Shown here: positions 1 to 6,190 of the stretch, one piece after another
Numbering within the stretch: the stretch's first letter is position 1
Layout: the number at the start of each line of letters is the position of its first letter
Assembly (NCBI GenBank): GCA_031274005.1
Contig: JAISQU010000345.1
Coordinates: 1 to 9,111, forward strand
From: Spirochaetales bacterium
GTDB taxonomy: Bacteria; Spirochaetota; Spirochaetia; DTKZ01
DNA: 9,111 nucleotides
Direction of reading: 5' to 3'
Position numbers and translations under genes: made by a program
Notes under the pieces: generated by a model
What the model was told of the DNA's origin: nothing
Database searches by the model: none
Seen by the model: the letters and a program-made list of their open reading frames with translations, nothing else

Positions 1-239
1 AAACCCTAATCATTCGCGCGCATTTTTGCTTCGCAAAAACCGGGCTTTCCGGGGGTTCCGCCGCTGGCGCGGCCGCTTCGCGCCCCTTCAATCCCATTGC
101 GCCCCACGGGCTTCAAAAATGGTTTCATTTTGGAACCGGCTCGATACAGAAGGTAATTATGCACGAAGAGGCGGGGCGCGTCAAGGGCTTCTTTCCGGTA
201 AAACAGGATAGACGCATAGAAATGAAAATCTGAAAAATT
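1..239. other. Gene-free, hairpin-rich intergenic DNA
   Basis: I see no convincing gene here. The stretch carries several short perfect inverted repeats: TTTTTGC/GCAAAAA at 23-29 and 33-39, GGCGCG/CGCGCC at 66-71 and 79-84, and AAAATG/CATTTT at 116-121 and 126-131. A longer-range match pairs CGCGCCCC (79-86) with GGGGCGCG (173-180). Short open frames run through it on both strands, but they lack a recognisable protein and a good ribosome binding site. It could be a decayed mobile element or an intergenic repeat family. Only a search for other copies in the genome would tell. Confidence 0.5.
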
Positions 240-319
240 AACCACAGAGACCACACGGAAAACACAGACTCCTTGTTCAAAATTTCCGCTTTTGTCCATG
301 GTGCCTGTGCTTCGTGGTT
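240..319. repeat. Degenerate short-period ACCACAGAG-type repeat with inverted ends
   Basis: The left part reads as loosely repeated 8-10 bp words (ACCACAGAG, ACCACACGG, AAACACAGA). The right part carries the complementary theme (GTGCCTGTGC, TTCGTGGTT). The outermost arms AACCAC (240-245) and GTGGTT (314-319) pair exactly, and the inner part pairs imperfectly. Intergenic elements of this flavour occur in scattered copies in many environmental bacterial genomes; that is from memory and is not tested here. It lies downstream of the regulator gene's terminator and contains no gene. Confidence 0.45.
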
Positions 320-348
320 TTCTTATCATAGTGTAAACAAGGGCCTAA

Positions 349-378
349 AACAACAAGCCGCTTTCGCGGCTTGTTGTT
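349..378 (-). terminator. Intrinsic terminator of the IclR-family gene
   Basis: A perfect 13-bp stem joins 349-361 to 366-378. Read on the minus strand, the GC-rich part closes on a GAAA tetraloop and the stem runs out into a U-rich tail (UUGUUGUUUU). It starts 32 nt past the regulator's stop codon, the expected place. A second, outer inverted repeat (ATAGTGTAA at 328-336, TTACACTAT at 377-385) encloses it and may extend the structure, with an unpaired bulge on one side. Confidence 0.8.
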
Positions 379-410
379 ACACTATAGGGCCATTGGGCGC
401 GGCAGCCCTG

Positions 411-1184
411 TCAGGCGTCATACCCAAGCCGTTTTGAAATATTCTGGGCGGTCGCGGGAATCTCCGCGCGGATAAGTTTGAGCTTGTCGGAGTTCAAGCG
501 GTGCGTCGGCCCCGATGTGCTGATAGCGGCGACAACCTTTCCCGAATAATCGCGGATAGGCGCCGCAACGCAGCGTACGCCAATTTCGCATTCCTCGTTA
601 TCTTCGCCGTAGCCCTGCCTGCGAACCTTTGCAAGTTCCGTCAGAAGCTCACTTTCGGTCTTGATCGTATTTTTTGTAAGACCCGCAAGCCCCTTGCCCG
701 CGAACTTTGCGATCTGCCCTTCGGTGTAATCCAGAAGCAGGCACTTGCCGACGCCGGTACTGTGCAGGGGCGCAATCTTGCCTATTCTCTGCAAAGCCTG
801 AAGTATATGATCAGGCCCGTCAACCACATCAATGTAAACAACGCAGTCTTCCTGGCTTATCGCGAGGCAGGTTGACTCCTCAAACTTCCTGGACAAAACC
901 TCCAGGAAAGGCCGGATAACCTCCCTCATTTTAATTTGCCGCGAGATCAGATTTCCTATACGGCAAAACTTCATCGTAAGAAAATAATGCAGATTCGTCG
1001 GATCCTGATCCGCATAGCCAAAATCCATAAGAGTATTGAGGAACCGCAGCGTAGTGCTGGGCGGCTGAGAAACAGCGTTCGCCACTTCCTGCAGGCGCAT
1101 GGGCCCGCTGCGCCCTGCCATTGTCTCGATAATTTGCAGGGCCTTTCCAATCGATAAATTTTTCTTTACTGCTTTTGAGGTCAC
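411..1184 (-). CDS. IclR-family transcriptional regulator
   Basis: The product is a 257-residue cytoplasmic DNA-binding regulator, the usual IclR length. Residues 11-62 form the N-terminal winged helix-turn-helix, with recognition helix around SQPPSTTLRFLNTLMDFGYA. Residues 75-257 form the effector-binding domain, with family hallmarks HSTGVGK (141-147) and RQGYGEDNEECEIGVRCVAAP (ending near 209). IclR proteins bind palindromic operators as dimers or tetramers and respond to small catabolic metabolites; the ligand here is unknown. I chose the GTG at 1184 because GGGAGA (1191-1196) sits 6 nt upstream of it. An in-frame ATG at 1220 would add 12 residues, but it has no Shine-Dalgarno and lies in a hairpin. 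The gene diverges from the beta-helix gene, has its own terminator, and may regulate itself or that neighbour; this is inference. Confidence 0.9.
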   Translation of the reverse strand: MTSKAVKKNLSIGKALQIIETMAGRSGPMRLQEVANAVSQPPSTTLRFLNTLMDFGYADQDPTNLHYFLTMKFCRIGNLISRQIKMREVIRPFLEVLSRKFEESTCLAISQEDCVVYIDVVDGPDHILQALQRIGKIAPLHSTGVGKCLLLDYTEGQIAKFAGKGLAGLTKNTIKTESELLTELAKVRRQGYGEDNEECEIGVRCVAAPIRDYSGKVVAAISTSGPTHRLNSDKLKLIRAEIPATAQNISKRLGYDA

Positions 1185-1214
1185 TAACTTTCTCCCATTC
1201 CGAAATTTTGATAC

Positions 1215-1236
1215 CAGCATCCGGCACGGGATGCTG
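1215..1236 (-). promoter_or_regulatory. Inverted repeat in the iclR-type gene leader (possible operator)
   Basis: CAGCATCC (1215-1222) and GGATGCTG (1229-1236) form a perfect 8-bp inverted repeat around a 6-nt centre, about 30 bp upstream of the preferred GTG start. It could be an autoregulatory operator for the IclR-type protein, or a leader RNA hairpin. It also sequesters the alternative upstream ATG at 1220. No binding motif for this regulator is known, so the role is inferred from position and symmetry alone. Confidence 0.4.
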
Positions 1237-1371
1237 AAAGACTATGACTTTTTTTCAAAACATATTTGTCCGAATCCTGAACCATTCAACTTATCATGGG
1301 TCTCTTCTCACTTTTTTCGCTTTTTTCACTTTTTACACATCCTTTTTCCTTCGCGTCATAGTCCTATATAT

Positions 1372-1385
1372 AATATGCGCATATT
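1372..1385. promoter_or_regulatory. 14-bp perfect palindrome, candidate operator
   Basis: AATATGCGCATATT is a perfect palindrome and overlaps the TATAAT at 1369-1374 in the divergent region. IclR-family operators are typically palindromes of this size lying over promoters, so this is a reasonable candidate site for the adjacent regulator. The only evidence is symmetry and position. Confidence 0.4.
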
Positions 1386-1417
1386 TTTTGATTTTTGCAA
1401 ACTATTTTTTTAATAAA

Positions 1418-1441
1418 AAGGAGGTTTTTTTTAAAAAAACC
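1418..1441. repeat. Orphan AAGGAGG next to a T8A7 inverted repeat
   Basis: A perfect anti-16S complement, AAGGAGG (1418-1424), runs directly into an inverted repeat with 9-bp arms (1423-1431 and 1433-1441; GG, eight T, seven A, CC). No ATG, GTG or TTG lies at a working distance downstream, so it does not start a gene that I can see. The inverted repeat would hide part of the Shine-Dalgarno in RNA. It may be chance in AT-rich DNA, or a remnant of a lost leader. Confidence 0.3.
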
Positions 1442-1582
1442 CTTTCACGCGAACATTTTAAGAATTAAAACACCCTGAGCACTCCCGCCGCGGTTTTTCT
1501 CCCGGATTCTTCAACTGCGCAACAGGCTCCTGGTTCCCCCTCCTTGTTCTTTCTGATAGGATTTCCGCCGGGAGAGCGATTC

Positions 1583-4186
1583 ATGAAAAGCCGTATACTA
1601 TGCCTGTGGGCGCTCAGCCTTGCGGGTTTATTTTTTTCGCGGTGCGCCTCGCCGCCGCCCCCATCCGCCGAAGAGCCGGCCGGCGCGGCTGCGGAAGAAA
1701 TCCCGGCCCTGTTTGTGTCGCCCGCGGGCAGCGACGCCGCCGGCGGGCTTACGCAAGAGACGGCTTTGAGGAGCCTTGGCGCGGCGGTGGCGGCGGCGAA
1801 AACCGGAGACATAAAACGCATTGTCGTTCTGGGTACGCTTAACAGCGAAAGCGAAGCGGCGTCGGCCTTTGGTAGCGACCCCGCGAGCGTTTTTTTTATC
1901 AGCGGCGCGGGCGACCAGGAAATCCTGATAACGGGTTTGCCCGAAGGCGCGGGGCGGGCCGCGCTTTCCGCGGAAGCCGCGGGAAAGAGGGTCATCCGCA
2001 TAGAAGGGGCTTCGCGCATACGTTTTGAAAATATCACATTGTCGGGCGGGAGGGCGGACGGAAAAATCGAAGACGGCTTTTCCGGGGGCGGGCTGCATAT
2101 TTGCAGCGGAGCCAGGGTTACGCTGGCCGGCGGCGCGCGCGTTGAGTCCAATCAGGCGGTTTTCGGCGGCGGGGCTGCTGTGCGGGACGCGGGACAGCTC
2201 GTTATGGAGGCTTCCTCCCGCATATCGGGGAATGTGACCGCGCCGCATTTTCAGGCGCCCGCGAACCCCTCCGGCGGCGGGGTTTATATACGCACAAAGT
2301 CGGCCTTTATTATGCGGGGCGGGGAGATCAGCGGCAACGCGGCGCATAATTCGGGGGGCGGGGTTGATGTCAATGACGATTCTGATTTTGCCATGATGGG
2401 CGGGGCCGTGCGCGGGAACTCCGCGAAAAACCGCGGCGGGGGAGTGGCGCTGTATGATTCGCGCTTTGTTCTTTCGGGCGGCAGTATAGCCGCGAATGTG
2501 ATGGCCCCTCCCGGTTTTTCAAACCCTGTCGGCGGCGGTTCAGCCGCAGCCGCGGGAGAGGGGACCGGGGTTTTTGCCCTTGACAGCTCGTCCTTTACCA
2601 TGAAGGGAGGAGATGTAAGCGGAAACGGCGGCGGGGGAGGCACGGTTTATGTCCGGCGCGGGGCGCGGTTTATCATGGAGGGGGGCCGCATCGCGGACAA
2701 CAACTCCCCCGGGGTATGCCTTACCGGCCTTGCTGTTTTTACCCTGAAGAGCGGAGAAATACGCGGCAACACGGGCTATTCAGGCGGCGGTGTTCTTGTT
2801 GAGGAGGGGGCGGCCTTTACCATGACCGGCGGCGGGATATACGAAAACACCGCGGTATACGGCGGCGGCGTATGGCTGAACGGCACAAGTTTCACCCTGC
2901 AAGGCGGCCTGATAAGCGGCAACACGGCGAATGAAAGCGGCGGGGGCGTGGCATCGCAAAACGGCGGCAAACTCATCATGGAAGGCGGAAGCATCAGCGA
3001 AAATACGGCGTCTTCGGGCGGAGGGGTTTTTATATCACACCAGGGATGGATAACGATGAGCGGCGGGGAAATAAAGTCAAACAGCGCGCGCCTGGGCGGC
3101 GGCCTGGGGATGGAAGGGGCGCGCTGTACGCTGTCCGCGGCGGCTGTGATTGCGGGGAACAGCGCGGAATCAGGCGGGGGCCTGTACGCGGGCGAGAACA
3201 GGGTTTTTGCCTTTGAGGGCGGGGCCATCCGCGAAAACAGGGCGGAGAAAAACGGCGGCGGGGTGTATATCCGGGGTACGGAATCCAGCGCGTATTTTCT
3301 GGAGGGCGGAGAGATAAGCGGCAACAGCGCCGGCGCCTCCGGCGGCGGCCTCTACAGCGTTTACGGAAAGTGGATGCTGACAGGAACCGGAATAAAAGGC
3401 AACAGCGCGGGGGATTCAGGCGGCGCGGCAGCTTTCTCCGGCGGTTCCTGCTTCCTGCGCGGCGCTCTTATTGACGGAAACTCCGCGAACGCGCAGGGCG
3501 GAGGGGTTTTTATCACCGCCGGCGCTGTTTTTACCCTTGCGGGCGGAACCATCCGCGGCAACAGTGCGGTCGGCGGAGGAGGACTGTCCGCGGATTCAGG
3601 CGGCTTCGTTATGAGGTCAGGAGAGATCAGCGGCAATACCGCGGAGTCCGGCGGCGGCCTTTTCTTTTCCGGTTCCGCCGGCGGCTTTGGCCCCGCTTCT
3701 TCCATGGAAGGCGGCATAATCCGTGACAATCATGCGCAGCGGGGCGGCGGCGTCTCGGTGAGAGGCGGCCTTTTTACCCTGACGGGCAGCGCGATTGTGA
3801 GCGGCAATCAGGCGGAAATCTCCGGCGGCGGCGTGTACGCGGCTTCCCCGGAACTTTCCCTGAAGCTCGAAGGCGGCGCCGCGATTTCAGGCAACTCTTC
3901 CGGCAGGTTCGGCGGCGGCGTGTATATAGATGGCTCCCGGTTCCTTATGACAGGAGGTTCCATCAACTGGAATACGGCGGGGGAGTACGGCGGCGGCGTG
4001 GTTGCTGCCAACTGGAGCGCCGGAAGCCCTGCGCGCGATGAGTTTGTTCTGCGCGGCGGCGCGATTACGGGAAACTCCGCTCCGCGCGCCGGGGGCGTTT
4101 ATGTAACGAAGAACGCCTCCTTTGATTATCCCTTTGACCGGCAGCTTGCCGTGTCCAACGAACCGGATGATATTTATTTTGAATAG
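1583..4186 (+). CDS. Exported right-handed beta-helix (Pmp-like repeat) protein
   Basis: The product is an 867-residue surface or periplasmic protein of unknown function. A hydrophobic signal segment (residues 4-18) leads to FFSRC, a possible lipobox with Cys21 but an unusual Arg at -1. Residues 43-72 (LFVSPAGSDAAGG... then TALRSLGAAV) resemble the DUF1565-type cap that opens many beta-helices. From about residue 168 to 850 there are about 24 repeats of roughly 25-27 residues. The core is GGG[VL]YI, then F.M.GG.I.GN[TS]A, close to the GGA[ILV]/FxxN repeats of chlamydial Pmp proteins. No C-terminal autotransporter barrel and no catalytic signature are visible; the chain ends in DDIYFE. I took the ATG at 1583 because GGGAGA (1570-1575) is 7 nt upstream and the signal peptide starts there, rather than the in-frame ATG at 1544. 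A role in adhesion or surface interaction is inference. Confidence 0.85.
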   Translation: MKSRILCLWALSLAGLFFSRCASPPPPSAEEPAGAAAEEIPALFVSPAGSDAAGGLTQETALRSLGAAVAAAKTGDIKRIVVLGTLNSESEAASAFGSDPASVFFISGAGDQEILITGLPEGAGRAALSAEAAGKRVIRIEGASRIRFENITLSGGRADGKIEDGFSGGGLHICSGARVTLAGGARVESNQAVFGGGAAVRDAGQLVMEASSRISGNVTAPHFQAPANPSGGGVYIRTKSAFIMRGGEISGNAAHNSGGGVDVNDDSDFAMMGGAVRGNSAKNRGGGVALYDSRFVLSGGSIAANVMAPPGFSNPVGGGSAAAAGEGTGVFALDSSSFTMKGGDVSGNGGGGGTVYVRRGARFIMEGGRIADNNSPGVCLTGLAVFTLKSGEIRGNTGYSGGGVLVEEGAAFTMTGGGIYENTAVYGGGVWLNGTSFTLQGGLISGNTANESGGGVASQNGGKLIMEGGSISENTASSGGGVFISHQGWITMSGGEIKSNSARLGGGLGMEGARCTLSAAAVIAGNSAESGGGLYAGENRVFAFEGGAIRENRAEKNGGGVYIRGTESSAYFLEGGEISGNSAGASGGGLYSVYGKWMLTGTGIKGNSAGDSGGAAAFSGGSCFLRGALIDGNSANAQGGGVFITAGAVFTLAGGTIRGNSAVGGGGLSADSGGFVMRSGEISGNTAESGGGLFFSGSAGGFGPASSMEGGIIRDNHAQRGGGVSVRGGLFTLTGSAIVSGNQAEISGGGVYAASPELSLKLEGGAAISGNSSGRFGGGVYIDGSRFLMTGGSINWNTAGEYGGGVVAANWSAGSPARDEFVLRGGAITGNSAPRAGGVYVTKNASFDYPFDRQLAVSNEPDDIYFE

Positions 4187-4199
4187 CCGCCGCATGTAA

Positions 4200-4339
4200 G
4201 GCTTTCACCGCAATTTCCGCCCGCCTGCGGCGGGAACGCTATCACGGAAATGTGCGGGGCGGGACATAACCGGAACGGCCCGCGCCGGACGCGGGCGCTG
4301 CTTTCAGGAGCTTTGTTGCGTCGCGTGTAGAATACTGGC
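4200..4339 (+). repeat. Intergenic repeat unit 1 (140 bp)
   Basis: This unit opens with GGCTTTCACCGCAATTTCCG (4200-4219) and ends in a 34-bp block (4304-4337) that is identical in unit 2. Between these lie a hairpin CCCGCC-TGC-GGCGGG (4220-4234), a degenerate inverted copy of the opening motif (around 4244-4257), a CATAACC block, and a second hairpin CCCGCG/CGCGGG near 4280-4295. It begins 13 bp after the beta-helix stop codon and contains no gene and no U-tract terminator. Confidence 0.8.
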
Positions 4340-4490
4340 GGCTTTCACCGCAATTTCCGACGCCGACATGCGGTTCGCCTATGCGGCGGAGGCACATTCA
4401 CGGAAATTGCGGATGGGGCATAACCCGAAACTGCGCGCGGAGCGCGCGTTGTAATCAGGAGCTTTGTTGCGTCGCGTGTAGAATACTGTG
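4340..4490 (+). repeat. Intergenic repeat unit 2 (151 bp)
   Basis: This is a full copy following unit 1 head to tail. CCGCAATTTCCG (4348-4359) and CGGAAATTGCGG (4401-4412) are perfect 12-bp inverted arms. They enclose a hairpin made by CGCCG (4361-4365) with CGGCG (4384-4388) plus CAT/ATG. A second palindromic part, GCGCGC-GGA-GCGCGC, lies near 4434-4448, where unit 1 has an unrelated hairpin. The 34-bp tail (4455-4488) matches unit 1 exactly. Confidence 0.8.
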
Positions 4491-4553
4491 GGCTTTCACC
4501 GCAATTTCCGGCGCCGACATGCGGTTCGCCTATGCGAACCGCATGTCGGCTTG
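4491..4553 (+). repeat. Intergenic repeat unit 3 (partial) with 17-bp hairpin
   Basis: The opening 20-bp motif is repeated exactly (4491-4510). The segment after it shares GCCGACATGCGGTTCGCC and more with unit 2, but here it is completed into a perfect 17-bp hairpin (arms 4513-4529 and 4534-4550, loop CTAT). The rest of the unit is missing. No T-run follows, so this is not a classical terminator, and the promoter of the transporter operon begins right after it. Confidence 0.8.
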
Positions 4554-4579
4554 AAGCAGCCCCCGCGGATTGATATAAT
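4551..4579 (+). promoter_or_regulatory. Sigma-70 promoter of the ABC importer operon
   Basis: TTGAAG (4551-4556) is followed after exactly 17 bp by a perfect TATAAT (4574-4579), preceded by TGA, which makes an extended -10. Transcription would start near 4586, giving a leader of about 20 nt with GGAG (4598-4601) before the ATG at 4607. The -35 box directly touches the right arm of the 17-bp hairpin in repeat unit 3. Confidence 0.75.
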
Positions 4580-4606
4580 GCGGGCAGTTTTTAATACGGA
4601 GTAAGC

Positions 4607-6172
4607 ATGAAAAACAAAACTCCGGTTTTATTCTTCTCCGCGGCGCTGGTGTTTGTCTTTTGCGCATGTTCCCGCGGCGGGGGAGAAAACCCGGAAACCG
4701 GCGCTTTTGGGGAAAAAACCGGACCTTCCGTCACCGCGGCGGAAACTCCCCTGGAAGGCGGCGAATTGCGTTTCGGCCTGACCACCGAACCCGCCACTCT
4801 TGACCCTTTAAATTCCGCCAACACCGCGGACGGCAGAAGTATCCTTTTTAATGTCTTTGAGGGCCTCGTGAAACCCGACGGAGAAGGCAGTCTTTTGCCC
4901 GCGGCGGCCGAGTCGTGGACGCTCGAACAGGAAGGGCTGGTCTATGTCTTTACCCTGCGGGAGGGCCTGAGGTTCCACAACGGAGATGCTGTTACCCAGG
5001 AAGATGTCAAGTTCACCCTGGAAACGGCGGCGCGGGCGGGTTTTGCAGGTTTTACCCTGATAGAAAAGGTAGAGGCCGCGGGAAGCCGGGACATACGGGT
5101 CACCCTCAGGGAGAGGGATCCCGAATTCCTTCCCTATATTACTGTGGGAATCGTGCCGAAAAACAATGCGGACAGGGAGAAAAACCCCATAGGAACCGGG
5201 CCTTTTTTGATTAAAAGTTATACAGCCCAGCAGTCTCTTGTGCTGGCAAAAAACCCCCATTATTGGCGCAAGGACCTGCCCCATCTGGATACGGTGAGCT
5301 TTGTCTTTGTCGCCGATTCCGACGCCCTGCTCCTTGATCTGCGGGGGGGGAGTATAGACGCGGCCAGCCTTACCGGCGCTCTGGTTCATCAGCTTGATCC
5401 CGCAAAGTTTGACGCCGTACCGGGTTTTTCCGCCTCGGTACAGGTTCTGGCTCTGAACAACGCGGTAAAACCCCTTGATGATATACGGGTGCGGAAGGCC
5501 ATAAACTACGCGATAGATGTACAGCGTATCATCGATACCGCCTTTTTCGGAGAGGGGCGGCCTTCGGGGAGCCCCCTGATTCCCGGCCTCACGCGGTATT
5601 ATGAAAGCTCTCTGGCGGACCCCTACCCCTTTGACCCCGAAAAGGCCCGCAGCCTGCTCGCGGAAGCAGGCTACGGAAACGGGGCAAAAAAAATCTCTCT
5701 GGAAATCACAGTTCCCTCAAATTATACCATGCACGTCGACACTGCCCAGGTTATCGTTAGCCAGCTTGCGGAGGCAGGCATTGAGGCCGCAATTAAACTG
5801 GTGGACTGGGCGACTTGGCTCGCCGACATATACCACGGCAGGAAATATCAGGGGACGATTATTTCCGTGGACGCCAACAATGTTTCTCCCCGGAGTTTTC
5901 TTGCCCGCTACCTCTCCGACGGGGGAAGCAACTTTATGAATTTCAAAAGCGGCGAATATGACAGGGTTTACGCGGCGGCTCTTGCCGAACCCAGCGAGGC
6001 AAAGCGTATTGAGTTGTACAAAGAAGCCCAAAAGATTATCTCGCGCAATGCCGCCGGCGTGTACATTCAGGACATCGCGGGCTTTAAGGTCTTCCCCAAA
6101 GGACGCTTCCGGGGGCTTGTGAACTATCCCCTCTATGTTATTGATCTGGCCTCTATTTACCGGATTCACTAA
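4607..6172 (+). CDS. ABC importer substrate-binding lipoprotein (SBP_bac_5 family)
   Basis: The product is a 521-residue extracytoplasmic binding protein that captures a peptide, nickel chelate or related solute and delivers it to the permeases encoded next. A signal peptide ends in the lipobox FCAC with Cys21, so it should be membrane anchored; a short Gly/Glu/Thr linker follows. Family 5 hallmarks include GGELRFGLTTEPATLDP (51-67), the region 98-139 (PAAAESW, then VYVFTLREGLRFHNGD, then VKFTLE), IGTGPFLIKSY (195-205) and KNPHYW (215-220). Length and architecture match DppA/OppA/NikA proteins, and sequence alone does not fix the substrate. GGAG lies 5 nt before the ATG. It is first in the operon, which suits the higher amount of binding protein usually needed. 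Confidence 0.92.
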   Translation: MKNKTPVLFFSAALVFVFCACSRGGGENPETGAFGEKTGPSVTAAETPLEGGELRFGLTTEPATLDPLNSANTADGRSILFNVFEGLVKPDGEGSLLPAAAESWTLEQEGLVYVFTLREGLRFHNGDAVTQEDVKFTLETAARAGFAGFTLIEKVEAAGSRDIRVTLRERDPEFLPYITVGIVPKNNADREKNPIGTGPFLIKSYTAQQSLVLAKNPHYWRKDLPHLDTVSFVFVADSDALLLDLRGGSIDAASLTGALVHQLDPAKFDAVPGFSASVQVLALNNAVKPLDDIRVRKAINYAIDVQRIIDTAFFGEGRPSGSPLIPGLTRYYESSLADPYPFDPEKARSLLAEAGYGNGAKKISLEITVPSNYTMHVDTAQVIVSQLAEAGIEAAIKLVDWATWLADIYHGRKYQGTIISVDANNVSPRSFLARYLSDGGSNFMNFKSGEYDRVYAAALAEPSEAKRIELYKEAQKIISRNAAGVYIQDIAGFKVFPKGRFRGLVNYPLYVIDLASIYRIH

Positions 6173-6190
6173 GGGGCGTTGTGAGCATTC

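Larger units (their letters stand above)
1237..1582. promoter_or_regulatory. AT-rich divergent control region with T-tracts
   Basis: This gene-free region lies between the divergent regulator and beta-helix genes and is far more AT-rich than its surroundings from about 1240 to 1460. T-tracts of 5-8 bases start at 1312, 1321, 1330, 1343, 1384, 1392, 1405 and 1425. Several are spaced about one helical turn apart, which suggests intrinsic curvature. TATAAT occurs at 1369-1374 on the plus strand, without a good -35 box. Nearer the beta-helix gene, TG-A-TAGGAT (1554-1562) could be a weak extended -10, which would leave a very short leader. Neither promoter can be assigned with confidence. Confidence 0.5.

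Noticed and set aside
501..875. 124-codon plus-strand open frame antisense to the IclR-type gene
   Set aside because: The opposite strand encodes a clear IclR protein end to end; this frame shows no domain.
2776..3729. Long minus-strand open frames rich in PPP (2776-3324, 3361-3729, also 1465-2151)
   Set aside because: They mirror the GGC-rich repeat codons of the beta-helix gene on the other strand; no ribosome binding sites or recognisable domains.
4219..4234. Terminator for the beta-helix gene
   Set aside because: The CCCGCC/GGCGGG hairpin is not followed by a T-run; it belongs to the repeat unit structure instead.
4200..4553. CRISPR array
   Set aside because: Units are ~140-150 bp with similar sequence between the shared blocks, unlike short repeats with unique spacers, and no cas genes are near.
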